A stretch of 64,000 nucleotides of DNA from Lysobacter sp. TY2-98 (GTDB taxonomy: Bacteria > Pseudomonadota > Gammaproteobacteria > Xanthomonadales > Xanthomonadaceae), in assembly GCF_003367355.1 (NCBI RefSeq), contig NZ_CP031413.1, forward strand, positions 2,336,921 through 2,400,920. Direction: 5' to 3'. Shown here piece by piece: positions 1 to 8,822 of this stretch. Within the stretch, counting starts at the first letter, position 1, and every line of letters starts with the position of its first letter. A model generated the notes under the pieces. That model searched no databases. It saw only the letters and a list, made by a program, of their open reading frames with translations, and was not told where the DNA came from. The position numbers and the translations under genes were made by a program.

Positions 1-381
1 GTCGTGCGACGCGGGCCGGGTCCACACGTGCAGGCGCGGCAGCATGGACGCCGCGACGCCCGCATCGAGCGGACGCTGGATCACCGCGTCGAACAGATGC
101 GTTTCGCCGGGCGCGTAGACGCCGCCCAGGTCGGCGATGCGCGCGAGCAGCGCTTCGGCGCTCTGCAGGCGGCTCAGCACGGTGAAGGCGACGAAGCGCG
201 TCTCCGCGCGGACGTTGCGGTGTTCGGACGTATCGATGGCGCGATCGGCCTGGCGCCACGTCAGCCAGAACACCAGTGCAGCCGGCACGAACGCCATCGC
301 GCAGAACATGAGGAAGACGCGCCGCGCCAGTCGGCTGCGCAGCCACGTGCCTTCGATGCGGAGGCCCGAACGGTTCGACAT
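1..381 (-). CDS. Membrane protein N-terminus (cut by left edge)
   Basis: The frame is open from an ATG at 381 to the left edge, giving 127 codons with no stop. The start lies 6 bases after the stop of the pseudopilin gene, so the two are probably co-transcribed. The protein begins MSNRSGLRIEG and has one clear membrane helix at about residues 22-40 (FLMFCAMAFVPAALVFWLTW). An extracytoplasmic-looking stretch follows. This layout, a short cytoplasmic tail, one helix and then a periplasmic segment, is usual for sensor kinases and diguanylate cyclases, but no signalling domain is inside the window. The function is not recognised. Confidence 0.6.
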   Translation of the reverse strand, partial: MSNRSGLRIEGTWLRSRLARRVFLMFCAMAFVPAALVFWLTWRQADRAIDTSEHRNVRAETRFVAFTVLSRLQSAEALLARIADLGGVYAPGETHLFDAVIQRPLDAGVAASMLPRLHVWTRPASHD

Positions 382-387
382 CGGCGA

Positions 388-870
388 TCAGTAATCCTCC
401 GCGAGGCCGACGTAGCTGCCGCCGCGCGCGCGGATCACGTCGTCCAGGCTGTCCTTCTGGGTGATCTGCGTCTTGAACACGCCATCGCTCCCGGCGCTGA
501 AGAGGTCGTAATCGGCGTTGAGCGGGTTCAGGCGATGGTCCTTGCGCGCCGTGCCATGGCCTTTGGTGCCGGTCAACAGCGTGTAGTAGTACGGGTTGCC
601 CCACGGATCGAGGCGCGCGGACTCGCCGATGTCGGCAAGACTCTCGGGATAGTCGAAGTTGTTGGTGTGGTAGCGCTCGATGCGCATGCTGAGCTCGCCG
701 ATATCGGCGATCGCGTGGGAGACGCGGGCGCGTTCAACGATCGACCGGTAGCCGATGTTCGCGATCGCCGCCAGCACGAGGATCATCGCCACCACCAGCA
801 CCAGTTCCACCAGCGTCAGCCCGTCCTCGGCGCGCCGGCCTATCCGATGCATCTCACCACCACCCGTCAT
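388..870 (-). CDS. GspG-like type IV pseudopilin
   Basis: A 160-residue protein with the class III signal of pseudopilins: a short basic leader, prepilin peptidase site after DG, then LTLVELVLVV with Glu at mature position 5 and a roughly 20-residue hydrophobic helix. The usual Phe at mature position 1 is Leu here. The C-terminal half carries the GspG-type core (DPWGNPYYY near residues 88-96 and an SAGSDG turn that in GspG helps bind calcium). Such proteins polymerise into the type II secretion pseudopilus or related filaments at the inner membrane. ATG 870 is preferred over ATG 852 because GGGGAGAGG precedes it at good spacing. No other secretion genes are visible nearby, so it may be an isolated minor pilin. 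Confidence 0.82.
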   Translation of the reverse strand: MTGGGEMHRIGRRAEDGLTLVELVLVVAMILVLAAIANIGYRSIVERARVSHAIADIGELSMRIERYHTNNFDYPESLADIGESARLDPWGNPYYYTLLTGTKGHGTARKDHRLNPLNADYDLFSAGSDGVFKTQITQKDSLDDVIRARGGSYVGLAEDY

Positions 871-1175
871 TCGCCTCTCCCCAGCCCCGCCCGGTGGGTG
901 GAAGGCCAGCAGCCCTGAACTTGTACCGTCGAGGTGCCAGCCTACCCGCCATCGCCAAGGCCCTTCCGCCCGGTCTTCTGACGCTAACGGCCGTCGATCC
1001 GCAAAGATGAGCGGGGCGTGGTTCGACGGTATCCGGCGCACCGGTCGATCGGTCGACGTCGCCTTCCGACACCTATACGGATTCAGGTTCGCACTGCCGC
1101 TTGTGCGCGACGCGGGCTGAAACAGTGCAACGGACGTCGCAGTGGAGCGCGTCCGCATTGTTTTAAACGGCGGGG

Positions 1176-1844
1176 TCAGCCGCGGCGCTTGCCCGCGATC
1201 TGCCGCAGCGCCTGCTCGAAGACCTCGACCGGCTGGCCGCCGGAGATCAGGTACTCGCGGTCGAGGATGATCGCGGGCACCGAGCTGATGCCGGCGCGCA
1301 GGAACATCTGTTCGTCGGCGCGGACCTCGTCCGCGTACGCGTTCGACGCGAGGATGGCCGCCGCGCGGTCCGCCGGGAGTCCGACCTGGGCCGCCAGGCG
1401 CACCAGCGTCGCGTGATCGCTAACGTTCTCGCCGTCGGTGAAGTAGGCGCGCAGCAGCGCGTGCTTCAACGGCACCTGCTTGTCCATCTCCGCGGCCCAG
1501 TGCAGCAGGCGGTGTGCGTCGAAGGTGTTGTAGGTGCGCGTGCGCGCGCCCATCGCGAAGTCGACGCCCACATCCGCACCGCGCTCGCGCAGGCGCTCGC
1601 GGTTCTGCTGCAGCTGCACGGGCGACAGACCGTATTTCCGGCCCAGGTGCTCATCGATCGGCTCGCCCTCGGGCGGCATGTCCGGATTGAGTTCGAACGG
1701 CTGCACGTGCAGCTCGACGGCAACGTCGTCACCAACGCGCGCGATCGCCTGCTCCAGCGACGCCAGCCCGATCGCGCACCACGGGCAGACGACGTCCGAG
1801 ACGAAGTCGATGCGGACGGGAACAGCAGTGGACGGTGTATTCAT
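1176..1844 (-). CDS. DsbA family oxidoreductase (FrnE-like)
   Basis: A 222-residue thioredoxin-fold protein with no signal peptide, so cytoplasmic. The active-site motif CPWC lies at about residues 20-23 within DVVCPWCAIGL. The helical insert and the cis-proline segment SSVPAIILDREYLISGG near the C terminus match the FrnE/DsbA-like family (Pfam DSBA). These proteins are two-cysteine dithiol oxidoreductases or isomerases and FrnE members have been linked to oxidative stress. It is transcribed alone: a bidirectional hairpin lies on its upstream side and about 300 bases without a gene separate it from the pseudopilin downstream. The exact substrate cannot be told from sequence. Confidence 0.87.
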   Translation of the reverse strand: MNTPSTAVPVRIDFVSDVVCPWCAIGLASLEQAIARVGDDVAVELHVQPFELNPDMPPEGEPIDEHLGRKYGLSPVQLQQNRERLRERGADVGVDFAMGARTRTYNTFDAHRLLHWAAEMDKQVPLKHALLRAYFTDGENVSDHATLVRLAAQVGLPADRAAAILASNAYADEVRADEQMFLRAGISSVPAIILDREYLISGGQPVEVFEQALRQIAGKRRG

Positions 1845-1926
1845 GCGTGGCCTGAAGGGTGATGTCGGGGACGAGCGGGCCGTTGCCCGGGCTCACGAAC
1901 TATGTGCGGCCACCGTAGACGAAGAA

Positions 1927-1950
1927 AAAGGCCCCGTCGCCGGGGCCTTT
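1927..1950. terminator. Bidirectional rho-independent terminator
   Basis: A perfect 10-bp stem, AAAGGCCCCG pairing with CGGGGCCTTT, around a 4-base loop. It has A/T runs on both sides, so it can work in either direction. It lies after the stop of the small coiled-coil gene (1977, minus strand) and before the FrnE-like gene, separating their transcripts. Confidence 0.85.
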
Positions 1951-1976
1951 CGGGTCTTGTTGCTGTGGCGGCAGCG

Positions 1977-2267
1977 TCAGTGGATCGTGGCGTCGGTGCC
2001 GCCGTCGCTGTCGGTGGCCGGCTGCAGCGACACCGCCAGTTCCTCCAGTTCGGCAATCTCCGCCTCGATCGCCTCATGCAGTTCGCCGGCACGCACCATC
2101 AGATCTTCGATGCGGTCGGCCTGCTTGAGCTTCTTGAGCTCGCTGTCGAACAGCAGCCACTGCGTGGTCAGGCGCTCGACATTGGCCTTCGAGTAATGAC
2201 GCATCTCCTTGAGCTGCGTCACCGTGTCGTTGACGTGGTCGAACGGCGTCTTGCTTTCGGCCGACAT
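1977..2267 (-). CDS. Small acidic coiled-coil protein, unknown function
   Basis: A 96-residue protein. ATG 2267 is chosen because AGGAGG lies 6 bases upstream. Almost the whole chain is predicted helix rich in Glu, Leu and Lys (for example HEAIEAEIAELEELAV), which suggests a coiled coil, and it ends in an acidic disordered tail. There are no cysteines, no membrane helix and no signal peptide, so it is probably a soluble oligomerising cytoplasmic protein. A terminator follows its stop. I do not recognise the family. Confidence 0.7.
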   Translation of the reverse strand: MSAESKTPFDHVNDTVTQLKEMRHYSKANVERLTTQWLLFDSELKKLKQADRIEDLMVRAGELHEAIEAEIAELEELAVSLQPATDSDGGTDATIH

Positions 2268-2530
2268 GATGACCTCCTGCTTCGGTGGTGATGCAAGCAG
2301 GAGTACCCGATGACGCGTGTCGGCTTGTGAAACAGCGGCGCTGCCGGTTGGGAATGTGAAGCCCCGGTGGAGGGTGCGGCGGAATGACGCACGCGATGTG
2401 ACACCCACCGCATCCGCGACCGAGTGGCACACGGCACTCGATCGAGCCTGCACGATCGCGGCGACTGGCCGCACTACGTTCACGCACCGATGGCTTCCGC
2501 GCACCTGTGACGCAGCGACACGGCGTCGCC

Positions 2531-3169
2531 CTACTCCCGCACGTAGCGCACGTGCGTCGCCGACGAGCCGTTGATCACCTGGTCGATCCGGAAACGCGGT
2601 ACGGGCTCGCGCAGGTTTTCGAACAGGCGTCGACCGCCACCGAGCAGCACCGGTGCGATCGCGATCTCGAGTTCATCGACCGCGCCGAGATTCAGGTATT
2701 GCTGGATGACATCGGCGCCGCCGGAGATGCGGACGTCGCGATCGCCGGCCGAAGCACGGGCCTGTGCAAGTGCGCTTTCCGGGCCGTCGTTGACGAAATG
2801 GAATGTCGTGCCGCCGGGTCGCACCCAGGGTTCGCGCTTCTCGTGCGTCAGCACATAGACCGGCGTGTGGAAGGGCGCTTCTTCAGGCCATGAGGCCTCG
2901 CCCTGTTCGAACATGCGCTTGCCGAGGATGTTGGCGCCGGTGCGCTCCATCGTGTAGCGGGCCATGTCGTTGACCGGCCCGGTTTCGCCGCCGGGCCCGA
3001 ACTTCAGGTTCTCGCGAAAGTACGCCGTCTTGAGCAGCCACCCCATGAGCGCACCCCACTTCGCGCCCCAGTCCTTGTAGTCGGGCGTGGTCCAGTGCTG
3101 CATGGTCATGCCTTCGGGCGCCATATAGCCATCGAGGCTGAGCCCGATATTCACGAAGACCTTGCTCAT
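2531..3169 (-). CDS. Dihydrofolate reductase family protein (RibD C-terminal-like)
   Basis: A 212-residue protein beginning MSKVFVNIGLSLDGYMA, the characteristic N-terminal strand of the RibD_C/DHFR-like fold. A ligand-binding segment ILGKRMFE and a nucleotide-binding stretch with the SGGADVIQQYL motif follow (the Gly-Gly pair contacts NADPH in this family), then the typical end AIAPVLLGGGRRLFE. Members reduce pyrimidine or pterin-like substrates with NADPH, but most stand-alone bacterial copies have no assigned substrate. The ATG at 3169 has GGGAGA upstream; longer in-frame starts are not supported. It stands alone. Confidence 0.82.
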   Translation of the reverse strand: MSKVFVNIGLSLDGYMAPEGMTMQHWTTPDYKDWGAKWGALMGWLLKTAYFRENLKFGPGGETGPVNDMARYTMERTGANILGKRMFEQGEASWPEEAPFHTPVYVLTHEKREPWVRPGGTTFHFVNDGPESALAQARASAGDRDVRISGGADVIQQYLNLGAVDELEIAIAPVLLGGGRRLFENLREPVPRFRIDQVINGSSATHVRYVRE

Positions 3170-3544
3170 TGCTTCTCCCGGCCGTGATGGCGATCCGTTG
3201 TCGAAGGCCGAAGCGTACCCACCCATCGGGCGCGACGTCTGCGCACGTCGCGCCCGTAACCTCACGCGCCATGCTGCGATGTGCCCCACGCCCGCTTCGT
3301 ACAGAGGCGCCGAGGCCAACAATCCGGCACCGTACCGCGAACCTTCGCTGCGTCATCCGGGCCGGCGCAGAGATCGAAGACGCGCCAGTGAAGTCGACTG
3401 AGTCAGTAAGACGACGAATCAACACCCCGGCGCTGTAGCAAGCGGTGCGGCGACTTTCGCCCCGGCGCGCAGGATTTATCGCGCGGCGCGGTGAGTCGCC
3501 ACGCGAGCGAAGTGGTCGCGGACAGCAGGCGACTCGGCGATGCG
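3170..3544. other. Gap with no gene seen
   Basis: About 375 bases between the DHFR-like gene and the next small gene. Several frames are open on both strands, but none has a ribosome binding site, recognisable product or normal third-position GC pattern. No tRNA fold or clear hairpin was seen. Confidence 0.5.
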
Positions 3545-3883
3545 TTACGCCGGACCGGACACCATGGGGTCGATCAGGCCGCCCTGCTGTCGATGCGGCA
3601 CATCCATCCCGTCCATCGACTCGTGCGCGGCGCGCAAGTGGGCGATCGTGGATGCATTGCAGTGCGGGTGGATGCGGCAGATGCGCTCGAGCGCGTCGAA
3701 GACGAAGTCGCGATCACGCGGCGATGCGAACGCCAGCAGATCCTTGGCGGCGTCGCGGAACATGGCCTGGAATTCGCGATCGGAATGGTCGGTGCGCGGA
3801 CTGCGCGCGTGCTGCACGGCCGCCAGTGAGAAGTTCTGGAGTTCGGCGTCCAGCGCCGACCGATCCCAATACGCGTTACCCAT
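3545..3883 (-). CDS. Small hypothetical protein
   Basis: A 112-residue soluble protein starting MGNAYWDRSALDAELQ. It is helical, with conserved-looking clusters such as DFVFDALERICRIHPHC, and has no signal peptide or membrane helix. The start at 3883 is chosen because the protein becomes compositionally normal there, although the ribosome binding site is weak and a longer start at 3907 is possible. I do not recognise a family. It may be a genus-specific gene, and some doubt remains that it is real. Confidence 0.5.
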   Translation of the reverse strand: MGNAYWDRSALDAELQNFSLAAVQHARSPRTDHSDREFQAMFRDAAKDLLAFASPRDRDFVFDALERICRIHPHCNASTIAHLRAAHESMDGMDVPHRQQGGLIDPMVSGPA

Positions 3884-4052
3884 TCGATGCCATCGCCTGA
3901 AAACCACCGGCGCACGCTAGTGACGACGGAGTTACCGCATCGTCAACGTCGCGCGTTCATGTTGATCAAGTCAATTTCATCGGCCGACTCGACGCGGCCG
4001 TCGTCGCGAAGTGCGGCCACCATGTCCGCAGTCAGCGGTGCGCGTGCGTGCG

Positions 4053-4337
4053 TCAGCCGACGGGCCAATCGGCCAAGCGCTGTGCGATGGCCACGGCGAT
4101 GACCAGCACCGCGGGGCATGCCCAGCCATAGCGCACCGCGATCGACACCGTGCGGCGCGACTCGCTGCGGTGGTCGAACGCGGAGAGCGCCCAGGCGAAG
4201 TTGAGGAGCCATCCCGCGCTCACGCTCAAGCCCGCCGCCACATAGCCATTCACATCCTCGGCCGACAGCACAAGGAACAGCGCGATCGGCGCGGCAAGCG
4301 CGACGACCAGTACGACGAGCGAAACCGGATTCTTCAT
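4053..4337 (-). CDS. Small membrane protein, three predicted helices
   Basis: A 94-residue protein with three hydrophobic segments at about residues 5-24, 31-50 and 72-90, joined by a short charged loop (FDHRSESRR). That makes it a small inner-membrane protein. No family is recognised. The start is at the ATG closest to the first helix, and no good ribosome binding site is visible. It is divergent from the cytochrome c gene with about 340 bases between them, in which no other gene is seen. Confidence 0.55.
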   Translation of the reverse strand: MKNPVSLVVLVVALAAPIALFLVLSAEDVNGYVAAGLSVSAGWLLNFAWALSAFDHRSESRRTVSIAVRYGWACPAVLVIAVAIAQRLADWPVG

Positions 4338-4679
4338 TGGGGGACTGACGAAAGCAGGGCGTGTCGGCCGACGGCGCAACGCGCACCGGTGGGGGAAGTG
4401 GATGGATCGACGCGCTTCGCTGGCACGATGCGGACACCCGCGCGTGGTCGGCGACGCCGGCATGTCCGCGCGTCGGCACAGCCCCACATCGGCTCGCAGG
4501 CGTTTGACTTGAGTGCTTCATGGCGCTTCGGCGCTCGAACGTGCACGCCCCTACTAAATCGTTCACACGCACTGTTCGTGGCGTTCGCGGCAGGTGCTGA
4601 CACACAGCGCCGCGCCCGTCCACACCGCCCACACGGCCGCCCCGCGACGCTGACACCCCGTTATTCGAGAGCGTTCGCC
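4338..4679. other. Divergent intergenic region
   Basis: About 340 bases between the small membrane protein (minus) and the cytochrome c gene (plus), which must hold both promoters. An 89-codon open frame on the minus strand here has atypical composition and no ribosome binding site, so it is not called. Confidence 0.4.
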
Positions 4680-5222
4680 ATGTCCGCCACCGCACGCGGC
4701 TTCCTTCTCGGCGTCGTCACTGCGCTGGGCCTCGCCGCATTGGGCGCGGTCGCGTTCGTCCATGCAGGCGCCTACCCGATCGGCGCCGACGTTCCCCACG
4801 CGCCGATGACGCTTCGCCTGATCGACACCCTGCGCGATGCGTCGACCGAGCGCGCCGCGCAGTCGGTCACCGTCCCACGCGACCTCGATGACCGCGCAGT
4901 GATCGCACAGGGCGCGCACGAATACGCCGAAGAGTGCACGGGCTGCCACCTGGCGCCGGGCATGACCACCAGCGAGCTTCGCGCCGGCCTGTATCCGCAG
5001 CCGCCGAACCTCGCGCAGGACGGCATCGACAACGACGCCGAAGCGTTCTGGATCATCAAGCACGGCATCAAGATGAGTGCGATGCCGGCGTGGGGACGCA
5101 CGCATGACGATCGGACGCTGTGGTCGCTCGTGGCGTTCGTCCGTCAGATGCCGAAGTTGACGCCCGCGCAGTACCACGCACTGGTCGCGTCCCGCGCGCC
5201 CGCGGATCACGACGGCAGCTGA
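4680..5222 (+). CDS. Membrane-anchored monohaem cytochrome c
   Basis: A 180-residue protein. An N-terminal hydrophobic helix (GFLLGVVTALGLAALGAVAF, residues 7-26) anchors or exports it. The single haem site CTGCH lies at about residue 82, and a distal methionine is provided by the KMSAMPAWG segment, as in class I c-type cytochromes (Cytochrome_CBB3 Pfam family). It would carry electrons on the periplasmic side, though no oxidase or dehydrogenase partner is adjacent. The ATG at 4680 directly precedes the hydrophobic segment. It is transcribed alone. Confidence 0.85.
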   Translation: MSATARGFLLGVVTALGLAALGAVAFVHAGAYPIGADVPHAPMTLRLIDTLRDASTERAAQSVTVPRDLDDRAVIAQGAHEYAEECTGCHLAPGMTTSELRAGLYPQPPNLAQDGIDNDAEAFWIIKHGIKMSAMPAWGRTHDDRTLWSLVAFVRQMPKLTPAQYHALVASRAPADHDGS

Positions 5223-5367
5223 CTTCCGCTGAGCACACGCGGCAGTGCGCGCCGATGTGACGCGCTGAAACGGCACCTGACACCACGTTGCCCGCAACCC
5301 GGGGGCGTGCTTCGCTCGGAAGCCGCTAAATTCAGCGCGCACTGCCAGCAACAGGATCCGCCTCGCG

Positions 5368-6414
5368 ATGAAGCCCTCGGTCCCCGTCCGCGTTGCACTC
5401 ATCGGGTACGGCTTCGCCGGGCGTACGTTCCATGCACCGCTTATCCACGCGGTGTCCGGGTTGTCGCTGGTGCGGGTCGCGTCGCGGTCGCAGGCGACGG
5501 TTCACCGCGATCTGCCCGACGTCGCCGTCGAGCCCGACCCGATGCGCGCGGCGGTGTCGCCCGACGTCGACCTCGTGGTGATCGCGGCGCCGAACGATGC
5601 GCACTATCCACTCGCGCGCGCGGCGCTGCAGGCCGGCAAGCACGTCGTCGTCGACAAGCCGATGACACCGCGGCTCGAGGAAGCGACCGACCTGGTGCGA
5701 CTGGCGCACGCCAACGGCCGTCTGCTGGCGGTCTTTCACAATCGACGGTGGGACAGCGACTTTCTCTCCGTCAGGGAGGCGATACGCAAGGGCGCCGTCG
5801 GCGACGTATGGCATCTCGAATCCCGCATCGAACGGTTCCGACCGGAGGTGCGCGACCGTTGGCGCGAACGCCCGGGCCCGGCAGGCGGTCTGTGGTGGGA
5901 TCTGGGGCCCCACGTCGTCGACCAGGCGCTCGTGCTGCTCGGGTGGCCCGATACGGTGCAGGCGAGCTTCGCGATGCAGCGCGCCGGCGCGTCGACGGAT
6001 GACTGGGCGCACGTCGTTCTCGGCTTCGGTGAGCGGCGCGCAGTGCTGCATACCAGCATGACGGCCGCGGCATCCGGTGCGCGGTTCGTCGTGCATGGGC
6101 GCGCCGGCACGCTGGTCAAGGAGCGAGCCGACCGCCAGGAGTCACAGTTGATCGCAGGGCTTCGCCCTGGCGACGACGACTGGGGCGTGGATCCCGACCC
6201 GCTCGTTTGGCACAAGGCGGATGGGTCCATCGAAACCGTGCCGGCCACGCGCGGCGACCAGTCGCAGTTCTACGTCGAGCTGTGCAGCGCACTCGCGGGC
6301 GAGCGCGCGAATCCCGTGCCGCCCGACCAGGCAGTCCGCGTCATGCGTGTCCTGGAGGCGGCGATCGAGGCGGCGTCGCAACGGCGAACGGTGGAGCTGC
6401 CGCAACTCGACTGA
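5368..6414 (+). CDS. Gfo/Idh/MocA family NAD(P)-dependent oxidoreductase
   Basis: A 348-residue protein with a Rossmann fold from residue 8 (VALIGYGFAGRTFHAPL), the family's substrate-side motif VVVDKPM (DKP in place of the usual EKP), and a C-terminal alpha/beta domain with GGLWWDLGPHVVDQ. The GYGxxxxTFHAPL start resembles the E. coli YdgJ / IolU-type scyllo-inositol dehydrogenases, so a sugar or inositol substrate is likely. This is inference. It stands as a single gene and no polyol transport genes are near. Confidence 0.88.
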   Translation: MKPSVPVRVALIGYGFAGRTFHAPLIHAVSGLSLVRVASRSQATVHRDLPDVAVEPDPMRAAVSPDVDLVVIAAPNDAHYPLARAALQAGKHVVVDKPMTPRLEEATDLVRLAHANGRLLAVFHNRRWDSDFLSVREAIRKGAVGDVWHLESRIERFRPEVRDRWRERPGPAGGLWWDLGPHVVDQALVLLGWPDTVQASFAMQRAGASTDDWAHVVLGFGERRAVLHTSMTAAASGARFVVHGRAGTLVKERADRQESQLIAGLRPGDDDWGVDPDPLVWHKADGSIETVPATRGDQSQFYVELCSALAGERANPVPPDQAVRVMRVLEAAIEAASQRRTVELPQLD

Positions 6415-7008
6415 ACGCTGCCGCTGCACATTCGACTGGGGGGTTTGATCAAACGTGCTGGCGCGGTGGAGCGCGCCCGGGTATCGGCGACGTCCGCTGT
6501 CGACCCAAAGCGGATATCGGCGCCGCTTACAAAGCTGCAGGTCGCTACGTACCCACCGCTTGCAGCGGCGGACCGGCGTGCGCTTGCGGGCGCAACTCTT
6601 GCGCGATGCGGCAGGCGTCCATGATCAACACCCGGTCGGCGCTGGCAATGGTCGGGGCGGAAGGCCGAGTTGAGCCGCATCGATTTTCGATCGACCTTTC
6701 CCCAGGTGCGCGACGCCGTGTCGAAACGCGGCGTGCACCTGGTCTGCCAACCACGCGATCCCGATGGGATTACGGAATGCATCGGGGATGACCCGAAAAG
6801 CTTCGGGCTTTTCCCCACGTGGCGAATCCGGATCGACGCCGCCTTTACCGACGGCACGTTGCTGACGATTGATCAGTCGGCCGACCCGCGTCCGTTCTGA
6901 GATGTGCCGTCGACTCTCAGCGACTTGGTGCAACGAGAGGATGCGCTCAACGCTCGAGTCAACGCACGACCACGGGTGTGGACGCCAACTGATCCTCACC
7001 AGCGAAGC
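6415..7008. other. Gap with no convincing gene; contains one hairpin repeat
   Basis: About 590 bases. Open frames run through it on both strands but none has a credible start or product. At 6493-6514 a 6-bp stem (TCCGCT / AGCGGA) around the loop GTCGACCCAA looks like a member of a widely scattered intergenic hairpin family, which is inferred from its form only. No toxin gene partner for the neighbouring antitoxin-like gene is seen. Confidence 0.5.
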
Positions 7009-7497
7009 TCACAGCGTCGTGTGCGCACCGTGGAGACTTTCGCGCTCGAACGCTTGCGGCTCCATCGTCCGCGACATGGACCCCGATGCGCCCATCGCAC
7101 ACGATGCGGGACGCCATTCGTCCACGCCGATGCAATTGAGCCGTGCGAATACACGCTCTATGCCGTCGGGTTGTTCCAGCACCGACGCCGGCACCGAGCC
7201 GTCGTCCGGATCGGGGGAGGTCAGGAAGTCGACGACGGCATCCGTGGTCCCGAAGGCATCGCCCAGTGCGCGATGCAGGCGGACCAGCCGCACGCTGCGC
7301 TGGCCCATCGGTGATGCGGGGTGGACCAGTTCGCGGCCCGACAACACCGCGTCGGCTTGGTGCGCGTCAATGTCGAGAACGCGTGCGAGCTTCACCGCGT
7401 CCAGAGTCATCGTGCGCACCGCCCTCATCAGGTCGTAGGTCAGCAGCTGCGCTGCCGCCCTGCAATCGAAGAAGTCCGCTCGTGCGCCATCCCCCAT
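7009..7497 (-). CDS. MbcA/ParS/Xre-type antitoxin-like protein
   Basis: A 162-residue protein. Residues about 65-120 (SVRLVRLHRALGDAFG, then a DFLTSPDPDDG loop and GIERVFARLN) fit the DUF2384 / MbcA-ParS-Xre toxin-binding domain, where a helix bundle ends in a short L-x-x-P-N/D-x-x-x-G motif. An N-terminal helical region (about 15-55) may be the Xre-like DNA-binding part. Such proteins normally neutralise a RES-domain NAD+-degrading toxin encoded just downstream, but the 590 bases downstream hold none. It could be an orphan antitoxin or a stand-alone regulator. The C-terminal 35 residues are of low similarity to anything. Confidence 0.55.
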   Translation of the reverse strand: MGDGARADFFDCRAAAQLLTYDLMRAVRTMTLDAVKLARVLDIDAHQADAVLSGRELVHPASPMGQRSVRLVRLHRALGDAFGTTDAVVDFLTSPDPDDGSVPASVLEQPDGIERVFARLNCIGVDEWRPASCAMGASGSMSRTMEPQAFERESLHGAHTTL

Positions 7498-7739
7498 GCG
7501 AGGAAGGTAGACAGCGGCTGTGTGAGCGATGTGTCAAGCGGGCCCATCCGTAAGCGGCCGCGCCTGACGGATTCAGCTCGGTGCGGTTCGACACGCTCGG
7601 ATGCGTTGCTCCGTTCCCGTTTTGGTACGCCTCGACGCGCCTGCCCGCCCGTGCTGAAGGCTGAACGTGCCAAGGCCGCTTCGCGCCGCGTTGATGGGCC
7701 GCTGCCAACTCTGCTTGTCGACGTGCCTCGGAGATCCTG

Positions 7740-8537
7740 ATGAAACCGGCCCTGCTCGCAACCGCCCTGACGTTCACCCTCGCCGCGCTGTGCGGCGTCG
7801 CTGACGCGCGCCAACCGTTGCACCTGGTGTCCGATGCGCAGCTCGCGCAGATGGGCCAGGACGAGTTCGCCAAGATGAAGGCGACGCAGAAGATGTCGAC
7901 CGACACGCGCCAGCAGGCCGCCGTCGCCTGCGTCGTCAATTCGTTGCGCGCCGTGTTGCCCGCGCCCTACTCGTCGCAGCAATGGGAAGCGCGCGTCTTC
8001 GTCGACGACACGCCCAACGCGTTCGCGCTGCCGGGCGGCAAGGTCGGCGTGAACACCGGCATGTTCAAGGTCGTGCAGTCGCAGGACGAACTCGCGGCGG
8101 TCCTGGGCCATGAGATGGGTCACATCGTCGCGCGTCACACCAATGAGCGCGTGTCGCGCCAGCTCCTCACGCAGACCGGCGTGCAGCTGCTCGGTGCGGT
8201 CGCCAGCCATCATGCATCCGCCGCGACCACGCGCGGCCTCGTCAATGTCGCCGGCGCCGGCGGTCAGCTCTTCTTCCTGCTGCCCAACTCACGCACGCAG
8301 GAAGCCGAGGCGGACGCGCTCGGCCAGCGCTACATGGCGCAGGCCGGGTTCGACCCTGCGCGCGCGGTGACGCTTTGGCAGCACATGGACAGCATTTCGA
8401 AGAGCCGTCCACCGCAGTTCCTGTCGACGCACCCGAACCCCGCCAATCGCCTGCACGACCTCAGCGCGAGCGCGCCGGCCCTGCAACCGGTCGCGGCTGC
8501 GGCGCGACGTGCGGGTCGGAATCCGAAGTGCTTCTGA
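7740..8537 (+). CDS. Exported M48 family zinc metallopeptidase
   Basis: A 265-residue protein with a cleavable signal peptide (residues 1-23, ending VADA). The zinc motif HEMGH lies at about residue 124 within VLGHEMGHIVARH, and the third ligand Glu lies in EAEADALGQRYMAQAGFDP. A tail typical of LoiP/BepA-like periplasmic M48 proteases follows (STHPNPANRLHDL). It would degrade misfolded outer-membrane or periplasmic proteins. It is monocistronic, with a strong terminator 30 bases past the stop. The last roughly 105 bases of the gene are present again, decayed, at 10829-10934. Confidence 0.92.
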   Translation: MKPALLATALTFTLAALCGVADARQPLHLVSDAQLAQMGQDEFAKMKATQKMSTDTRQQAAVACVVNSLRAVLPAPYSSQQWEARVFVDDTPNAFALPGGKVGVNTGMFKVVQSQDELAAVLGHEMGHIVARHTNERVSRQLLTQTGVQLLGAVASHHASAATTRGLVNVAGAGGQLFFLLPNSRTQEAEADALGQRYMAQAGFDPARAVTLWQHMDSISKSRPPQFLSTHPNPANRLHDLSASAPALQPVAAAARRAGRNPKCF

Positions 8538-8566
8538 CGTCGGGGGTGCTACGGCGGCGCTCGTGA

Positions 8567-8606
8567 CCCGCCGCCGCTAACCCGAACTCGGCGGCGGGGC
8601 CTTTTG
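8567..8606 (+). terminator. Rho-independent terminator after the M48 gene
   Basis: A 10-bp GC-only stem, CCCGCCGCCG with CGGCGGCGGG, followed by GCCTTTT. It sits 30 bases beyond the M48 peptidase stop. Confidence 0.85.
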
Positions 8607-8822
8607 TTCGATCGATGAAGCGCGGAACCTCATTAATGAGGCTTGAGCTTCATGCGGGAGGCTGCGAGCCTCTTCAGGGGGCTCGGAACCGCGGGGATGA
8701 GGCGCGCCACGGGCGCCTACCGAGCGCCCATTGACGAACGGAACGTTGGTGGCCGGCAGCGACAGGCTCGACCTGCAACACTACGCGCCCTCCGCCATCG
8801 GCGCGGCGGCGACCGGAGCCCA

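Noticed and set aside
6670..6900. A 76-codon open frame on the plus strand between the oxidoreductase and antitoxin-like genes
   Set aside because: Begins with TTG, has no ribosome binding site and no recognisable product. Frames on the other strand are equally open.
8643..8822. N-terminal extension of the RIO kinase
   Set aside because: The 60 extra residues are Arg/Ala-rich and unlike known relatives. The GTG at 8823 gives the expected N terminus.
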